Below, piece by piece: positions 1 through 5,119 of a DNA stretch of 5,168 nucleotides. Numbering within the stretch: position 1 is the stretch's first letter; every line of letters starts with the position of its first letter. This DNA comes from an uncultured Eubacteriales bacterium. Its GTDB lineage: Bacteria; Bacillota; Clostridia; Christensenellales; UBA1242. Made by a program: the position numbers and the translations under genes. The DNA is taken from contig USNN01000063.1 of NCBI GenBank assembly GCA_900556185.1, forward strand, positions 1-5,168. The letters run 5' to 3'. The notes beneath the pieces are model-generated. The model had not been told where the DNA came from and made no database searches. It was given only the letters and a program-made list of their open reading frames with translations.

Positions 1-719
1 TTTTTTAAGCATAGTTCTGGTTTGAAGTCTTTATACTTTCCACGAGGAAGCCCGCCTAGGGTAAGTTTGCCTATTTGAGTTCGCTTTAATAAAACTATTA
101 CTTTATTGATTTCTGCAAACATTTTTCTAATTTCACGGTTTTTGCCTTCGGCTATAATAACTTCTAGTTTGGTTGTCTTTTTAACAGGGTCGGTTGAAAT
201 TACCTTAACTCTAATAGGGTGTGTAATTTCCTTTTCGCCATTAACGTCAATTTCTACGCCTTTATTTAAAATGTTTAGTTCGTCTTTTGTAATATCGCCT
301 TCAATGGTAACTTGGTAATATTTTTTTATTCGGCTAGATGGGTGGGTAAGTGTTTTAGAAAATTCACCATCGTTTGTGAATAATAGTAATCCTTCAGATT
401 CTCGGTCTAGTCTGCCAACTGGCTTAACAACGCGCTTTAAAAAATCTGGGAAGAAGTTCATAACGGTAGGGCGGTCTTTATCATCATGCAAGGTGGTAAT
501 GTAGCCCTTTGGTTTATGAAGCATAACATATATTTTTTTGTTTATAGGTGATACAGGTTTCCCTTCAATTGTAACGGTGTCGTTGTTTTCATCTACCATG
601 GTTGCAAGATTTGTTACAAGTTTGCCATTTAGAAATACTTTTTTATTTGCTATTAGTTCTTCGGCACTACGTCTACTATATGTCCCGCCCATGGCGATGT
701 ATTTATTAATTCTTATCAT
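1..719 (-). CDS. rluB: rRNA pseudouridine synthase, RluB type (3' end cut by window edge)
   Basis: Converts a uridine of ribosomal RNA to pseudouridine; E. coli RluB acts on 23S rRNA in the peptidyl-transferase region. The 239 visible residues contain an N-terminal S4 RNA-binding domain (about 2-56, with SRRSAEELI at 15-23 and a VFLNGK turn at 28-33), then the RsuA/RluB catalytic domain: HKPKGY at 68-73, and GRLDRESEGLLLFTNDGE at 102-119, which holds the catalytic aspartate D105. EGKNREIRKM lies near the C-terminus, followed by an IGKLTLGGLPRGKY segment typical of RluB. Family members are about 240 residues, so only a few codons are missing. The ATG at 717-719 is preceded by AAGGA (728-732) eight bases away. 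It is transcribed divergently from plsC. RluB fits better than RsuA or RluF because of the HP-rich middle and the C-terminal motif, but paralog assignment is by eye. Confidence 0.9.
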   Translation of the reverse strand, partial: MIRINKYIAMGGTYSRRSAEELIANKKVFLNGKLVTNLATMVDENNDTVTIEGKPVSPINKKIYVMLHKPKGYITTLHDDKDRPTVMNFFPDFLKRVVKPVGRLDRESEGLLLFTNDGEFSKTLTHPSSRIKKYYQVTIEGDITKDELNILNKGVEIDVNGEKEITHPIRVKVISTDPVKKTTKLEVIIAEGKNREIRKMFAEINKVIVLLKRTQIGKLTLGGLPRGKYKDFKPELCLK

Positions 720-748
720 AATTTTGTTCCTTTTTGTTTTATAAGCCT

Positions 749-777
749 ATTTTACACTAATAAAATAATTTAATCAA
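749..777 (-). promoter_or_regulatory. Promoter for rluB
   Basis: Read on the minus strand, TTGATT (772-777) and TAAAAT (749-754) are separated by exactly 17 bp, a sigma-A-type arrangement. Transcription would start near 742 and leave a leader of about 23 bases that contains the AAGGA ribosome binding site. It faces away from the plsC promoter. No start-site data; call by consensus only. Confidence 0.6.
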
Positions 778-799
778 TAAAATTTTAAAATAAATTAGG

Positions 800-828
800 T
801 TGATACAATTCAATTTAGGTGGTATAAT
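800..828 (+). promoter_or_regulatory. Strong extended -10 promoter for plsC unit
   Basis: TTGATA (800-805), a 17-bp spacer and a perfect TATAAT (823-828), with TGG directly before the -10 box (extended -10). Only six bases (829-834) lie between the -10 box and the plsC ATG, so the predicted transcript start falls on or beside the A of the start codon. No ribosome binding site fits between promoter and ATG. This promoter likely drives all three downstream genes to the terminator at 2459-2487. Confidence 0.75.
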
Positions 829-834
829 AAAATT

Positions 835-1470
835 ATGAAAAAAATAGGAAAGTTTTTTAATTCGTTGGGAATGGGGTTAATCTCTTGCTTGGCGATTATA
901 CTATTGCTTGTTTTGTTTATTCCGGTTAATATATTATTCCCAACTAAAATAGAAGGGCTAAAAAATCTTCGTAAAACAAAAAAAGGTGCAGTAATTGCGT
1001 GCAACCATTTTTCAAACTTTGATATTATATATTTAAGCATTAGGTTGTTTTTATTTGTTCCAAAGCGAAAGTTTCTCGCAAAAAAAGAGTTGAATAAAAA
1101 TTGCTTTGTGGGCTTTTTAATTAGGGCTTGTGGTGCGATATTCATTTCAAGAGGCGCACTAGATAAAACGGCAGTAAGAGAAGTGAATGACGCACTTAAA
1201 TCAGGTAAAAAGGTTATAGTATTCCCAGAAGGAACTAGAAACAAAACCGAATCAGATGATATGCAAGAAATAAAATCGGGTGTTGTATTTTTTGCAAAAA
1301 GAGCCGATGTGCCTATAATTCCTATGCGATTTGTGCACAGAATGAAAATATTTAGGAAAAACAAAATTTGTATAGGCGAACCTTATTTAGTTGGTGAAAA
1401 TGGGAAACTATCCACCGCTGAAGAAGTGGGAGTTCTCGAAAATAAATTTAATGAACTAGTGGAGGTGTAA
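835..1470 (+). CDS. plsC: 1-acyl-sn-glycerol-3-phosphate acyltransferase (PlsC)
   Basis: Transfers an acyl chain to the sn-2 position of lysophosphatidic acid, making phosphatidic acid for membrane phospholipids. The 211-residue protein has an N-terminal hydrophobic helix (about 13-35, ending at FIPVNILF), then the four acyltransferase blocks in order: NHFSNFD (57-63, the H-x4-D catalytic pair H58 and D63), the block II segment GAIFISRG (99-106), the block III FPEGTR (129-134, substrate phosphate binding), and VPIIPM (158-163). Length is normal for a short PlsC. The start at 835 gives the intact N-terminus but has no ribosome binding site; it lies six bases after a perfect -10 box, so translation is probably leaderless. 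The later Met13 (871) also lacks a well-placed binding site and would trim the membrane helix. The last codons contain the GGAGG used by the next gene. Confidence 0.92.
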   Translation: MKKIGKFFNSLGMGLISCLAIILLLVLFIPVNILFPTKIEGLKNLRKTKKGAVIACNHFSNFDIIYLSIRLFLFVPKRKFLAKKELNKNCFVGFLIRACGAIFISRGALDKTAVREVNDALKSGKKVIVFPEGTRNKTESDDMQEIKSGVVFFAKRADVPIIPMRFVHRMKIFRKNKICIGEPYLVGENGKLSTAEEVGVLENKFNELVEV

Positions 1471-1471
1471 T

Positions 1472-1843
1472 ATGAATTTACTGTTAAATGTTACAACCAT
1501 AGATACGGTGTTACTTTATGTAATTATGGGGGTATTATTACTTGGCAACTTAATCTTTATAATATTATTCGTGTGGTCGGTGGCTAGAAATAATACGCTG
1601 GAAGAAAAATATGGTCAAACCTTAAAAAACGACCTAGAAAAAGCAACCGCGCACGATAAAACCACAACTCAGCCAATAGGGGCAAGGGCAGAAGATATAA
1701 ACCTTAGTGAATATAAGGTTGTGCCAGCAAGAGATAAAATCGGTTGGTATGTTATAAAAAAATCAGATAAATCGCAAATAGCATATGCTCAAGATAAATT
1801 AGAGGCAGATGAAATCTTAAAAAATATCGTTCGTAATTCATAA
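1472..1843 (+). CDS. One-pass membrane protein of unknown function
   Basis: I do not recognise this 123-residue protein. It has a very short N-terminus, one hydrophobic helix at about 11-38, a charged and polar linker (about 39-78, with LEEKYGQTLKNDLEKA probably helical), and a small C-terminal segment at 80-121. The pattern there (EYKVVPA, then GWYVIKK, then an alanine- and acid-rich helix) suggests a beta-beta-alpha unit like the short DUF2188/DUF1508 type repeats; that is an inference from pattern, not a match. Arg39 after the helix favours a cytoplasmic C-terminus. The gene follows plsC by one base, and its GGAGG (1461-1465, six bases from ATG) lies inside the plsC end, so the two are probably translationally coupled. 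It may anchor or regulate a partner at the membrane near PlsC. Confidence 0.8.
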   Translation: MNLLLNVTTIDTVLLYVIMGVLLLGNLIFIILFVWSVARNNTLEEKYGQTLKNDLEKATAHDKTTTQPIGARAEDINLSEYKVVPARDKIGWYVIKKSDKSQIAYAQDKLEADEILKNIVRNS

Positions 1844-1858
1844 CAAAAAGGAGGAAAT

Positions 1859-2455
1859 ATGTTAGAAGTTACATACATGGTTAAAAACGATTTAAAAACT
1901 GCTAGGGAAATTTTAGAAAATAAGGGGTTTGTGTTAAGTAAATATGCCATTATGAGTGACCGTTATTTTTCTAAGTATGATGATGCTAGTTTAAAAAGGA
2001 TGCCATATCAAGAGATTATTGGTAGTAGTGTTTTGCTAAGAAGAATAGAAACAGATACCGTTACCAACTATATGATTTACAAAAATAAAGAGTATGATAA
2101 AAACGGCAATGTGGTAAATGAAGAAAAAGTGCGAACAAAACTTGCTGATTTTGATACTGCTACAAAGATATTATCTAAGGCAGGACTTAATAAGTTTGCT
2201 GATTACATAACGCATTTATACGAGTACAAAAACGGCAGTGAACAAGTCTGCTTACAACAAATAGATGAACTAGGTTTATTTATTGAGCACGAAGAACAAT
2301 CGTATGCAGAAGGTCAAACCTTAAAAGAACGAGAAAATAATTTGATTAATAACTTAAATAGAACGGGGTTAAGTTTGGGCACAGACCCATTTATTAAAAA
2401 GGTGGAACTATACCTAAATAAAAAATTTAACAACACAGTTTCTGAAATGGAGTAA
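1859..2455 (+). CDS. CYTH-domain protein with degenerate triphosphate-tunnel motif
   Basis: The 198-residue protein follows the CYTH (CyaB/thiamine triphosphatase) tunnel fold through about residue 147: an opening LEVTYMV strand, SDRYF at 33-37 (the usual D-x-YF), VLLRRIE at 58-64, a YKNKE strand at 74-78, a DFDTATKILSKAG helix at 97-109, and the closing IDELGLFIEHEE at 135-146. CYTH enzymes hydrolyse or cyclise triphosphate substrates (tripolyphosphate, ThTP, ATP) using an N-terminal ExExK strand. Here that strand reads E3-V-T5-Y-M7, so the second Glu and the Lys are absent, and the Arg usually found near HLYEY (119-123) is missing. A C-terminal extension (about 150-198) is helical and unassigned. 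Start: AGGAGG at 1849-1854, four bases before ATG; the in-frame Met7 would remove E3. It closes the plsC unit. Catalytic activity is doubtful; a binding role is possible. Confidence 0.75.
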   Translation: MLEVTYMVKNDLKTAREILENKGFVLSKYAIMSDRYFSKYDDASLKRMPYQEIIGSSVLLRRIETDTVTNYMIYKNKEYDKNGNVVNEEKVRTKLADFDTATKILSKAGLNKFADYITHLYEYKNGSEQVCLQQIDELGLFIEHEEQSYAEGQTLKERENNLINNLNRTGLSLGTDPFIKKVELYLNKKFNNTVSEME

Positions 2456-2458
2456 TAA

Positions 2459-2487
2459 AAAGGACTTACTTATTTAGTAAGTCCTTT
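2459..2487. terminator. Bidirectional terminator hairpin between convergent genes
   Basis: AAAGGACTTACT (2459-2470) pairs perfectly with AGTAAGTCCTTT (2476-2487) around a 5-base loop. It begins three bases after the CYTH-protein stop and ends three bases before the stop of the minus-strand tspO gene. The minus-strand transcript ends with CCTTTTTATTA, a fair U-tract; the plus-strand tail (CCTTTACTTTATAA) is weaker. It probably serves both convergent units. Confidence 0.85.
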
Positions 2488-2490
2488 ACT

Positions 2491-2982
2491 TTATAATAAA
2501 ATATACGCAAGATTTAAAATAAACAAATATATAAGCCACATGTTAAATACCGAAAGTAATACTCCAGAGCAAATTGAATTGGTCATAAATCTATAAGTTG
2601 TGTAAATGCCTTCGGCTATTGCAATACCTAAAATTATGCAACCTACTATAGGAAGTTTTAAGGTAAAACTGAAAAATGCCCATAGTAAAACCATTAACAT
2701 AAACCAATAGTACCAGCAATAGTTTTTCTTTAAACCTGTTCGGTCGGTTTTAAAGTTAGATAAATTAAATAAAAAGTATGGAACTAACCCCATTAAAATT
2801 AGCATACCAAAGGTTACCCATAATATTATGGTGCCACTAAGAGCAAATGTTGGCTCGCCGTTTTTTATGAATGTGTAATTAAAGCCTTTAACTAAAAATA
2901 AATAAACCACTGCAATGAATGAGTTTGCTAAAATTAGGGTTAATAGTGGAAACCATATAGTATTTTGTTTTTGTGTTGTCAT
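2491..2982 (-). CDS. TspO/MBR-family five-helix membrane protein
   Basis: TspO/TSPO proteins are small membrane proteins that bind porphyrins, sterol-like or other hydrophobic ligands; in bacteria they are linked to tetrapyrrole and stress responses. This 163-residue protein has the normal family length and five hydrophobic helices (about 9-31, 48-73, 88-108, 110-131 and 136-162). Family landmarks include W55 in the LWVTFGMLILMG segment of helix 2, MVLLWAFFSF at 97-106 (the usual N-x-x-W-S-x-x-FF region, W101), and the final MWLIYLFILN at 148-157, with W149 and N157 matching the conserved W...LN ending. The family is divergent here: the canonical PY before that tryptophan reads VF and the N-terminal W-Y/PP region is poorly kept. 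ATG 2980-2982 has AAAGGAG (2990-2996) seven bases upstream. It is alone on this strand and convergent with the plsC unit. No heme or tetrapyrrole gene is nearby to hint at a ligand. Confidence 0.75.
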   Translation of the reverse strand: MTTQKQNTIWFPLLTLILANSFIAVVYLFLVKGFNYTFIKNGEPTFALSGTIILWVTFGMLILMGLVPYFLFNLSNFKTDRTGLKKNYCWYYWFMLMVLLWAFFSFTLKLPIVGCIILGIAIAEGIYTTYRFMTNSICSGVLLSVFNMWLIYLFILNLAYILL

Positions 2983-3006
2983 TGTGTTACTCCTTTAATT
3001 GATTAG

Positions 3007-3032
3007 TGCTGGCAAGGGAAGTCGTGTCAGCA
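3007..3032. repeat. Imperfect inverted repeat in tspO/ABC-F divergent region
   Basis: TGCTGGCA (3007-3014) and TGTCAGCA (3025-3032) form an 8-bp dyad around a 10-base centre; one pair is G-U if read as plus-strand RNA and A-C if read as minus-strand RNA. It is about 11 bases upstream of the tspO ribosome binding site. It could be an operator or a hairpin in the tspO leader. Function is inferred from position only. Confidence 0.45.
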
Positions 3033-3074
3033 ACTTTAATTAGTTTTTTAAGACAAGTGTTTATACTTTATATA

Positions 3075-3104
3075 ATGATAGCCAATAATTTTTTGGTTAA
3101 ACAA
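3075..3104 (-). promoter_or_regulatory. Weak candidate promoter for tspO
   Basis: On the minus strand TTGTTT (3099-3104) and TATCAT (3075-3080) are 18 bp apart. This is the best pair I could find upstream of tspO, but each box departs from consensus and the region is AT-rich enough to produce such pairs by chance. It would give a leader of roughly 85 bases including the dyad at 3007-3032. Confidence 0.25.
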
Positions 3105-3119
3105 TATTCCCTAAAAATG

Positions 3120-3148
3120 TTGACAACAGTTAAATTAATGGGTATAGT
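3120..3148 (+). promoter_or_regulatory. Promoter for the ABC-F gene
   Basis: A perfect TTGACA (3120-3125), 17-bp spacer and TATAGT (3143-3148). The predicted start near 3155 leaves a leader of about 22 bases with AGGAG (3167-3171) six bases before the ATG at 3178. Such a short leader leaves no room for the peptide-controlled attenuators found ahead of some antibiotic-resistance ABC-F genes, which favours a housekeeping role. Confidence 0.7.
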
Positions 3149-3177
3149 AATAAGGAAATATACTCTAGGAGCGTGTG

Positions 3178-4758
3178 ATGATACAATGTACAAATGTGCG
3201 TCTTCAATTTGGAGCAAGAACTCTATTTGAAGATGTAAATGTTAAATTTACAAAAGGTAATTGCTATGGAATTATTGGTGCAAATGGTGCCGGTAAGTCT
3301 ACATTTTTAAAACTATTAACGGGCGAACTAAACCCAACAAGTGGTGAAATTAGCATATCTAAAAACGAAAGAATGAGTGTTTTAGAGCAGAACCAAAACG
3401 CATATAACGACAAAACCGCTCTAGAAACAGTTTTGCTTGGCAACAAAAAGTTGGTTGATATAATGCACGAAAAAGACGCTATTTATAATAAAGCCGACTT
3501 TACAGACGAAGATGGTATTCGTGCTGGCGAACTTGAAACTGAGTTTGCTGAACTTGGCGGTTGGGAAGCCGAAGGTGAAGCTGAAACATTGCTTAAAAAC
3601 CTTGGTATAGATGAAGCCGACTATAATAAATTAATGGCAGATATAGAACCAAAGCAAAAGGTTAAAATTATGCTTGCAAAAGCATTATTTATGAGCCCAG
3701 ATATATTAATTTTAGACGAACCAACAAACAACTTGGATGCAGTAACCGTAAACTGGCTAGAAGAATATTTGATAGATTTTCCTAACATTATTATAGTAGT
3801 ATCTCACAACAGATACTTTTTGAACCGAATTTGCACCCACATTTGTGACTTAGACTATGGCAAAATTAATGTGTTTGCAGGTAACTATGATATGTGGTAT
3901 GAAACTAGTCAACTTTTAATTCGTCAAGCCAAGGAGCAAAACAAAAAGGCTGAGCAACGAGCAAAAGAATTAAAAGAATTTATTGCAAGATTTAGTGCAA
4001 ATGCAAGTAAGTCAAGACAAGCCACCAGCCGTAAAAAAGAACTAGAAAACTTGGAGTTCGCCGAAGTTAAAGTTTCTAGCAGAAAGTATCCATATATAGA
4101 CTTTAGACCAGAAAGGGAAGTTGGTAACGAGATACTATCAGTAGAAAATTTAACCAAAGAAGGCTATTTTAAGGATATAAGTTTTACCATTAATGCGGGT
4201 GACAAAGTGGGCTTTTTATCTGATAAAAGCACTGCAATTACTATGCTATTTAAGATTCTAGCTGGCGAAGTTGAGCCAGATAGCGGAACAGTTAAGTGGG
4301 GGTCTACTATAACTGTTGGGTATTTGCCAGAAAACAACGAAGAATACTTTAAAGATTGCGACCTAAATTTGGTTCAATGGCTTGCTCAATATGCAAAAGA
4401 AAAAGACCAAAGAGATGAAACCTATCTTAGAAGCTGGCTTGGAAGAATGTTATTCACTGGCGAAGAAAGCCAAAAGAAAGCTAAGGTTATTAGCGGTGGT
4501 GAACGTGTTAGATGTATGCTATCTAGAGCGATGCTTAAGGGCTCTAATGTGCTTATTTTTGACGAACCAACTAACCACTTAGACCTAGAAAGCATAACAA
4601 GTTTAAATAAGGGAATGATTAATTTTAACGGTCCTATATTATTCACATCGCACGACCACGAGCTTATGCAAACTGTTGCTAATAGAATAATAGTAATAAA
4701 TGGCACAAAAACATTTGACCGTCAAACTACTTATAATGATTATCTAGGCATTAATTAA
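3178..4758 (+). CDS. ykpA: ABC-F translation-factor ATPase, YkpA/YbiT type
   Basis: ABC-F proteins have two ATPase domains and no membrane part; they bind the ribosomal E site and relieve stalled or slow translation. The 526-residue protein has domain 1 with Walker A GANGAGKST (34-42, K40), Walker B ILILDEPTNNLD with catalytic E181, and H-switch H210; a charged linker (about 242-305, rich in K, E, Q) that in this family reaches toward the P-site tRNA; and domain 2 with signature ISGGE (438-442), DEPTNHLD with E463, and H492. Odd points: the domain 1 signature position reads IEPKQ (156-160) instead of LSGGE/Q, and the domain 2 Walker A reads SDKSTAIT (348-355), with Ile354 where the lysine should be. 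Degenerate motifs at these two places are typical of YkpA/YbiT, though this one is more eroded than usual. Length matches YkpA (about 540). ATG 3178 is preferred over the adjacent GTG 3175 because AGGAG is six bases away. No strong terminator follows. Confidence 0.85.
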   Translation: MIQCTNVRLQFGARTLFEDVNVKFTKGNCYGIIGANGAGKSTFLKLLTGELNPTSGEISISKNERMSVLEQNQNAYNDKTALETVLLGNKKLVDIMHEKDAIYNKADFTDEDGIRAGELETEFAELGGWEAEGEAETLLKNLGIDEADYNKLMADIEPKQKVKIMLAKALFMSPDILILDEPTNNLDAVTVNWLEEYLIDFPNIIIVVSHNRYFLNRICTHICDLDYGKINVFAGNYDMWYETSQLLIRQAKEQNKKAEQRAKELKEFIARFSANASKSRQATSRKKELENLEFAEVKVSSRKYPYIDFRPEREVGNEILSVENLTKEGYFKDISFTINAGDKVGFLSDKSTAITMLFKILAGEVEPDSGTVKWGSTITVGYLPENNEEYFKDCDLNLVQWLAQYAKEKDQRDETYLRSWLGRMLFTGEESQKKAKVISGGERVRCMLSRAMLKGSNVLIFDEPTNHLDLESITSLNKGMINFNGPILFTSHDHELMQTVANRIIVINGTKTFDRQTTYNDYLGIN

Positions 4759-4820
4759 AGTGGCAAACGAAGGGCTAAAAATTTGTTTAACTTTTTTAAT
4801 TAAAAAAGAATAAAAAGTAG

Positions 4821-4849
4821 TTGACAAATTGTGCAACAAATGATAAAAT
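4821..4849 (+). promoter_or_regulatory. Strong promoter of the tRNA cluster
   Basis: A perfect TTGACA (4821-4826), 17-bp spacer and TAAAAT (4844-4849), with TGA just before it forming an extended -10. Transcription would begin near G4857, about 75 bases before tRNA-Pro. All following tRNAs lie on the same strand with short gaps, so one precursor transcript is likely. Confidence 0.8.
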
Positions 4850-4856
4850 AGTTTTT

Positions 4857-4887
4857 GTTATCGCGTGGGGCGACCTGGAGTGATAGC
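4857..4887 (+). other. 5' leader hairpin of the tRNA transcript
   Basis: GTTATCGC (4857-4864) pairs with GTGATAGC (4880-4887) as eight base pairs, two of them G-U, and the 15-base interior can form a small extra stem (GGG with CCT around CGA). The stem begins at the predicted first transcribed base. It is not followed by a U-tract, so it is not a simple terminator. It may protect or help process the precursor; function unknown. Confidence 0.4.
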
Positions 4888-4931
4888 AAGAAGTAAGTAG
4901 TAAAAAAATATAACCAAAGGTTAAATTTTGT

Positions 4932-5007
4932 CGGGGTGTAGCGCAGTTGGTAGCGCACGTGGTTTGGGACCATGGGGCCGGGAGTTCGAGTCTCTTCACC
5001 CCGACCA
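4932..5007 (+). tRNA. tRNA-Pro (anticodon TGG)
   Basis: A complete cloverleaf with encoded CCA. The acceptor CGGGGTG pairs fully with CACCCCG, the D arm GCGC closes on GCGC, the anticodon stem CGTGG/CCATG surrounds loop TTTGGGA with anticodon TGG (4965-4967), and the T arm contains TTCGAGT. C1-G72 is characteristic of bacterial proline tRNAs. The T stem has two G-U pairs at its base, which is tolerable. It is first in the cluster; the small AACC/GGTT stem at 4911-4923 just upstream might mark the 5' processing region. Confidence 0.97.
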
Positions 5008-5028
5008 ATATTTGTTTTGCTAGGGTGT

Positions 5029-5105
5029 GGGCCTTTAGCTCAGTTGGTTAGAGCAACCGGCTCATAACCGGTCGGTCCGCGGTTCAAGTCCGTGAAGGTC
5101 CACCA
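5029..5105 (+). tRNA. tRNA with CAT anticodon, probably tRNA-Ile2 (lysidine type)
   Basis: A complete 77-base cloverleaf with encoded CCA: acceptor GGGCCTT/AAGGTCC, D arm GCTC/GAGC, anticodon stem ACCGG/CCGGT with loop CTCATAA and anticodon CAT (5063-5065), T loop TTCAAGT. It is not the initiator, which lacks a normal 1-72 pair. The GGxCCTTTAGCTCAG start and CTCATAA loop resemble the Ile2 tRNAs of Bacillus and Mycoplasma, whose C34 is changed to lysidine by TilS to read AUA; elongator Met tRNAs of those groups usually start GGCGG. C4-G69 and C5-G68, reported to favour TilS in E. coli, are present. Unusually, position 3-70 is a G-U wobble (G5031 with T5099) and position 73 is A, the main alanyl-tRNA synthetase signal. 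Gap to tRNA-Pro is 21 bases. Confidence 0.93.
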
Positions 5106-5119
5106 CAAATTTTAATTAT

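Noticed and set aside
810..1364. 184-codon minus-strand reading frame antisense to plsC
   Set aside because: It lies wholly over the well-supported plsC gene and its promoter, and the motif evidence is all on the plus strand.
3048..3076. Second plus-strand promoter (TTAAGA, 17 bp, TATAAT) upstream of the ABC-F gene
   Set aside because: The -10 box is perfect but the -35 is poor and the region is very AT-rich; a better promoter with TTGACA lies closer to the gene.
3175..3177. GTG one codon upstream of the ABC-F ATG as the true start
   Set aside because: ATG at 3178 has the better codon and ideal spacing to AGGAG; the homologous N-terminus needs only the later start.
3006..3230. 74-codon plus-strand frame starting with GTG, overlapping the ABC-F start; possible leader peptide
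   Set aside because: No ribosome binding site, rare start, and it starts upstream of the best promoter for the ABC-F gene, so most transcripts would not contain its beginning.
4791..4808. Perfect palindrome CTTTTTTAATTAAAAAAG after the ABC-F gene
   Set aside because: The stem is almost all A-T and is followed by A-rich sequence, so it is at best a very weak terminator; such palindromes arise by chance in AT-rich spacers.
4865..4900. 11-codon GTG frame in the tRNA leader
   Set aside because: No ribosome binding site, buried in the leader hairpin, no expected role ahead of tRNAs.
4796..5008. 70-codon minus-strand reading frame across tRNA-Pro
   Set aside because: It is the antisense of the tRNA and its leader; such frames are commonly misannotated as hypothetical proteins. 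No ribosome binding site or coding logic.
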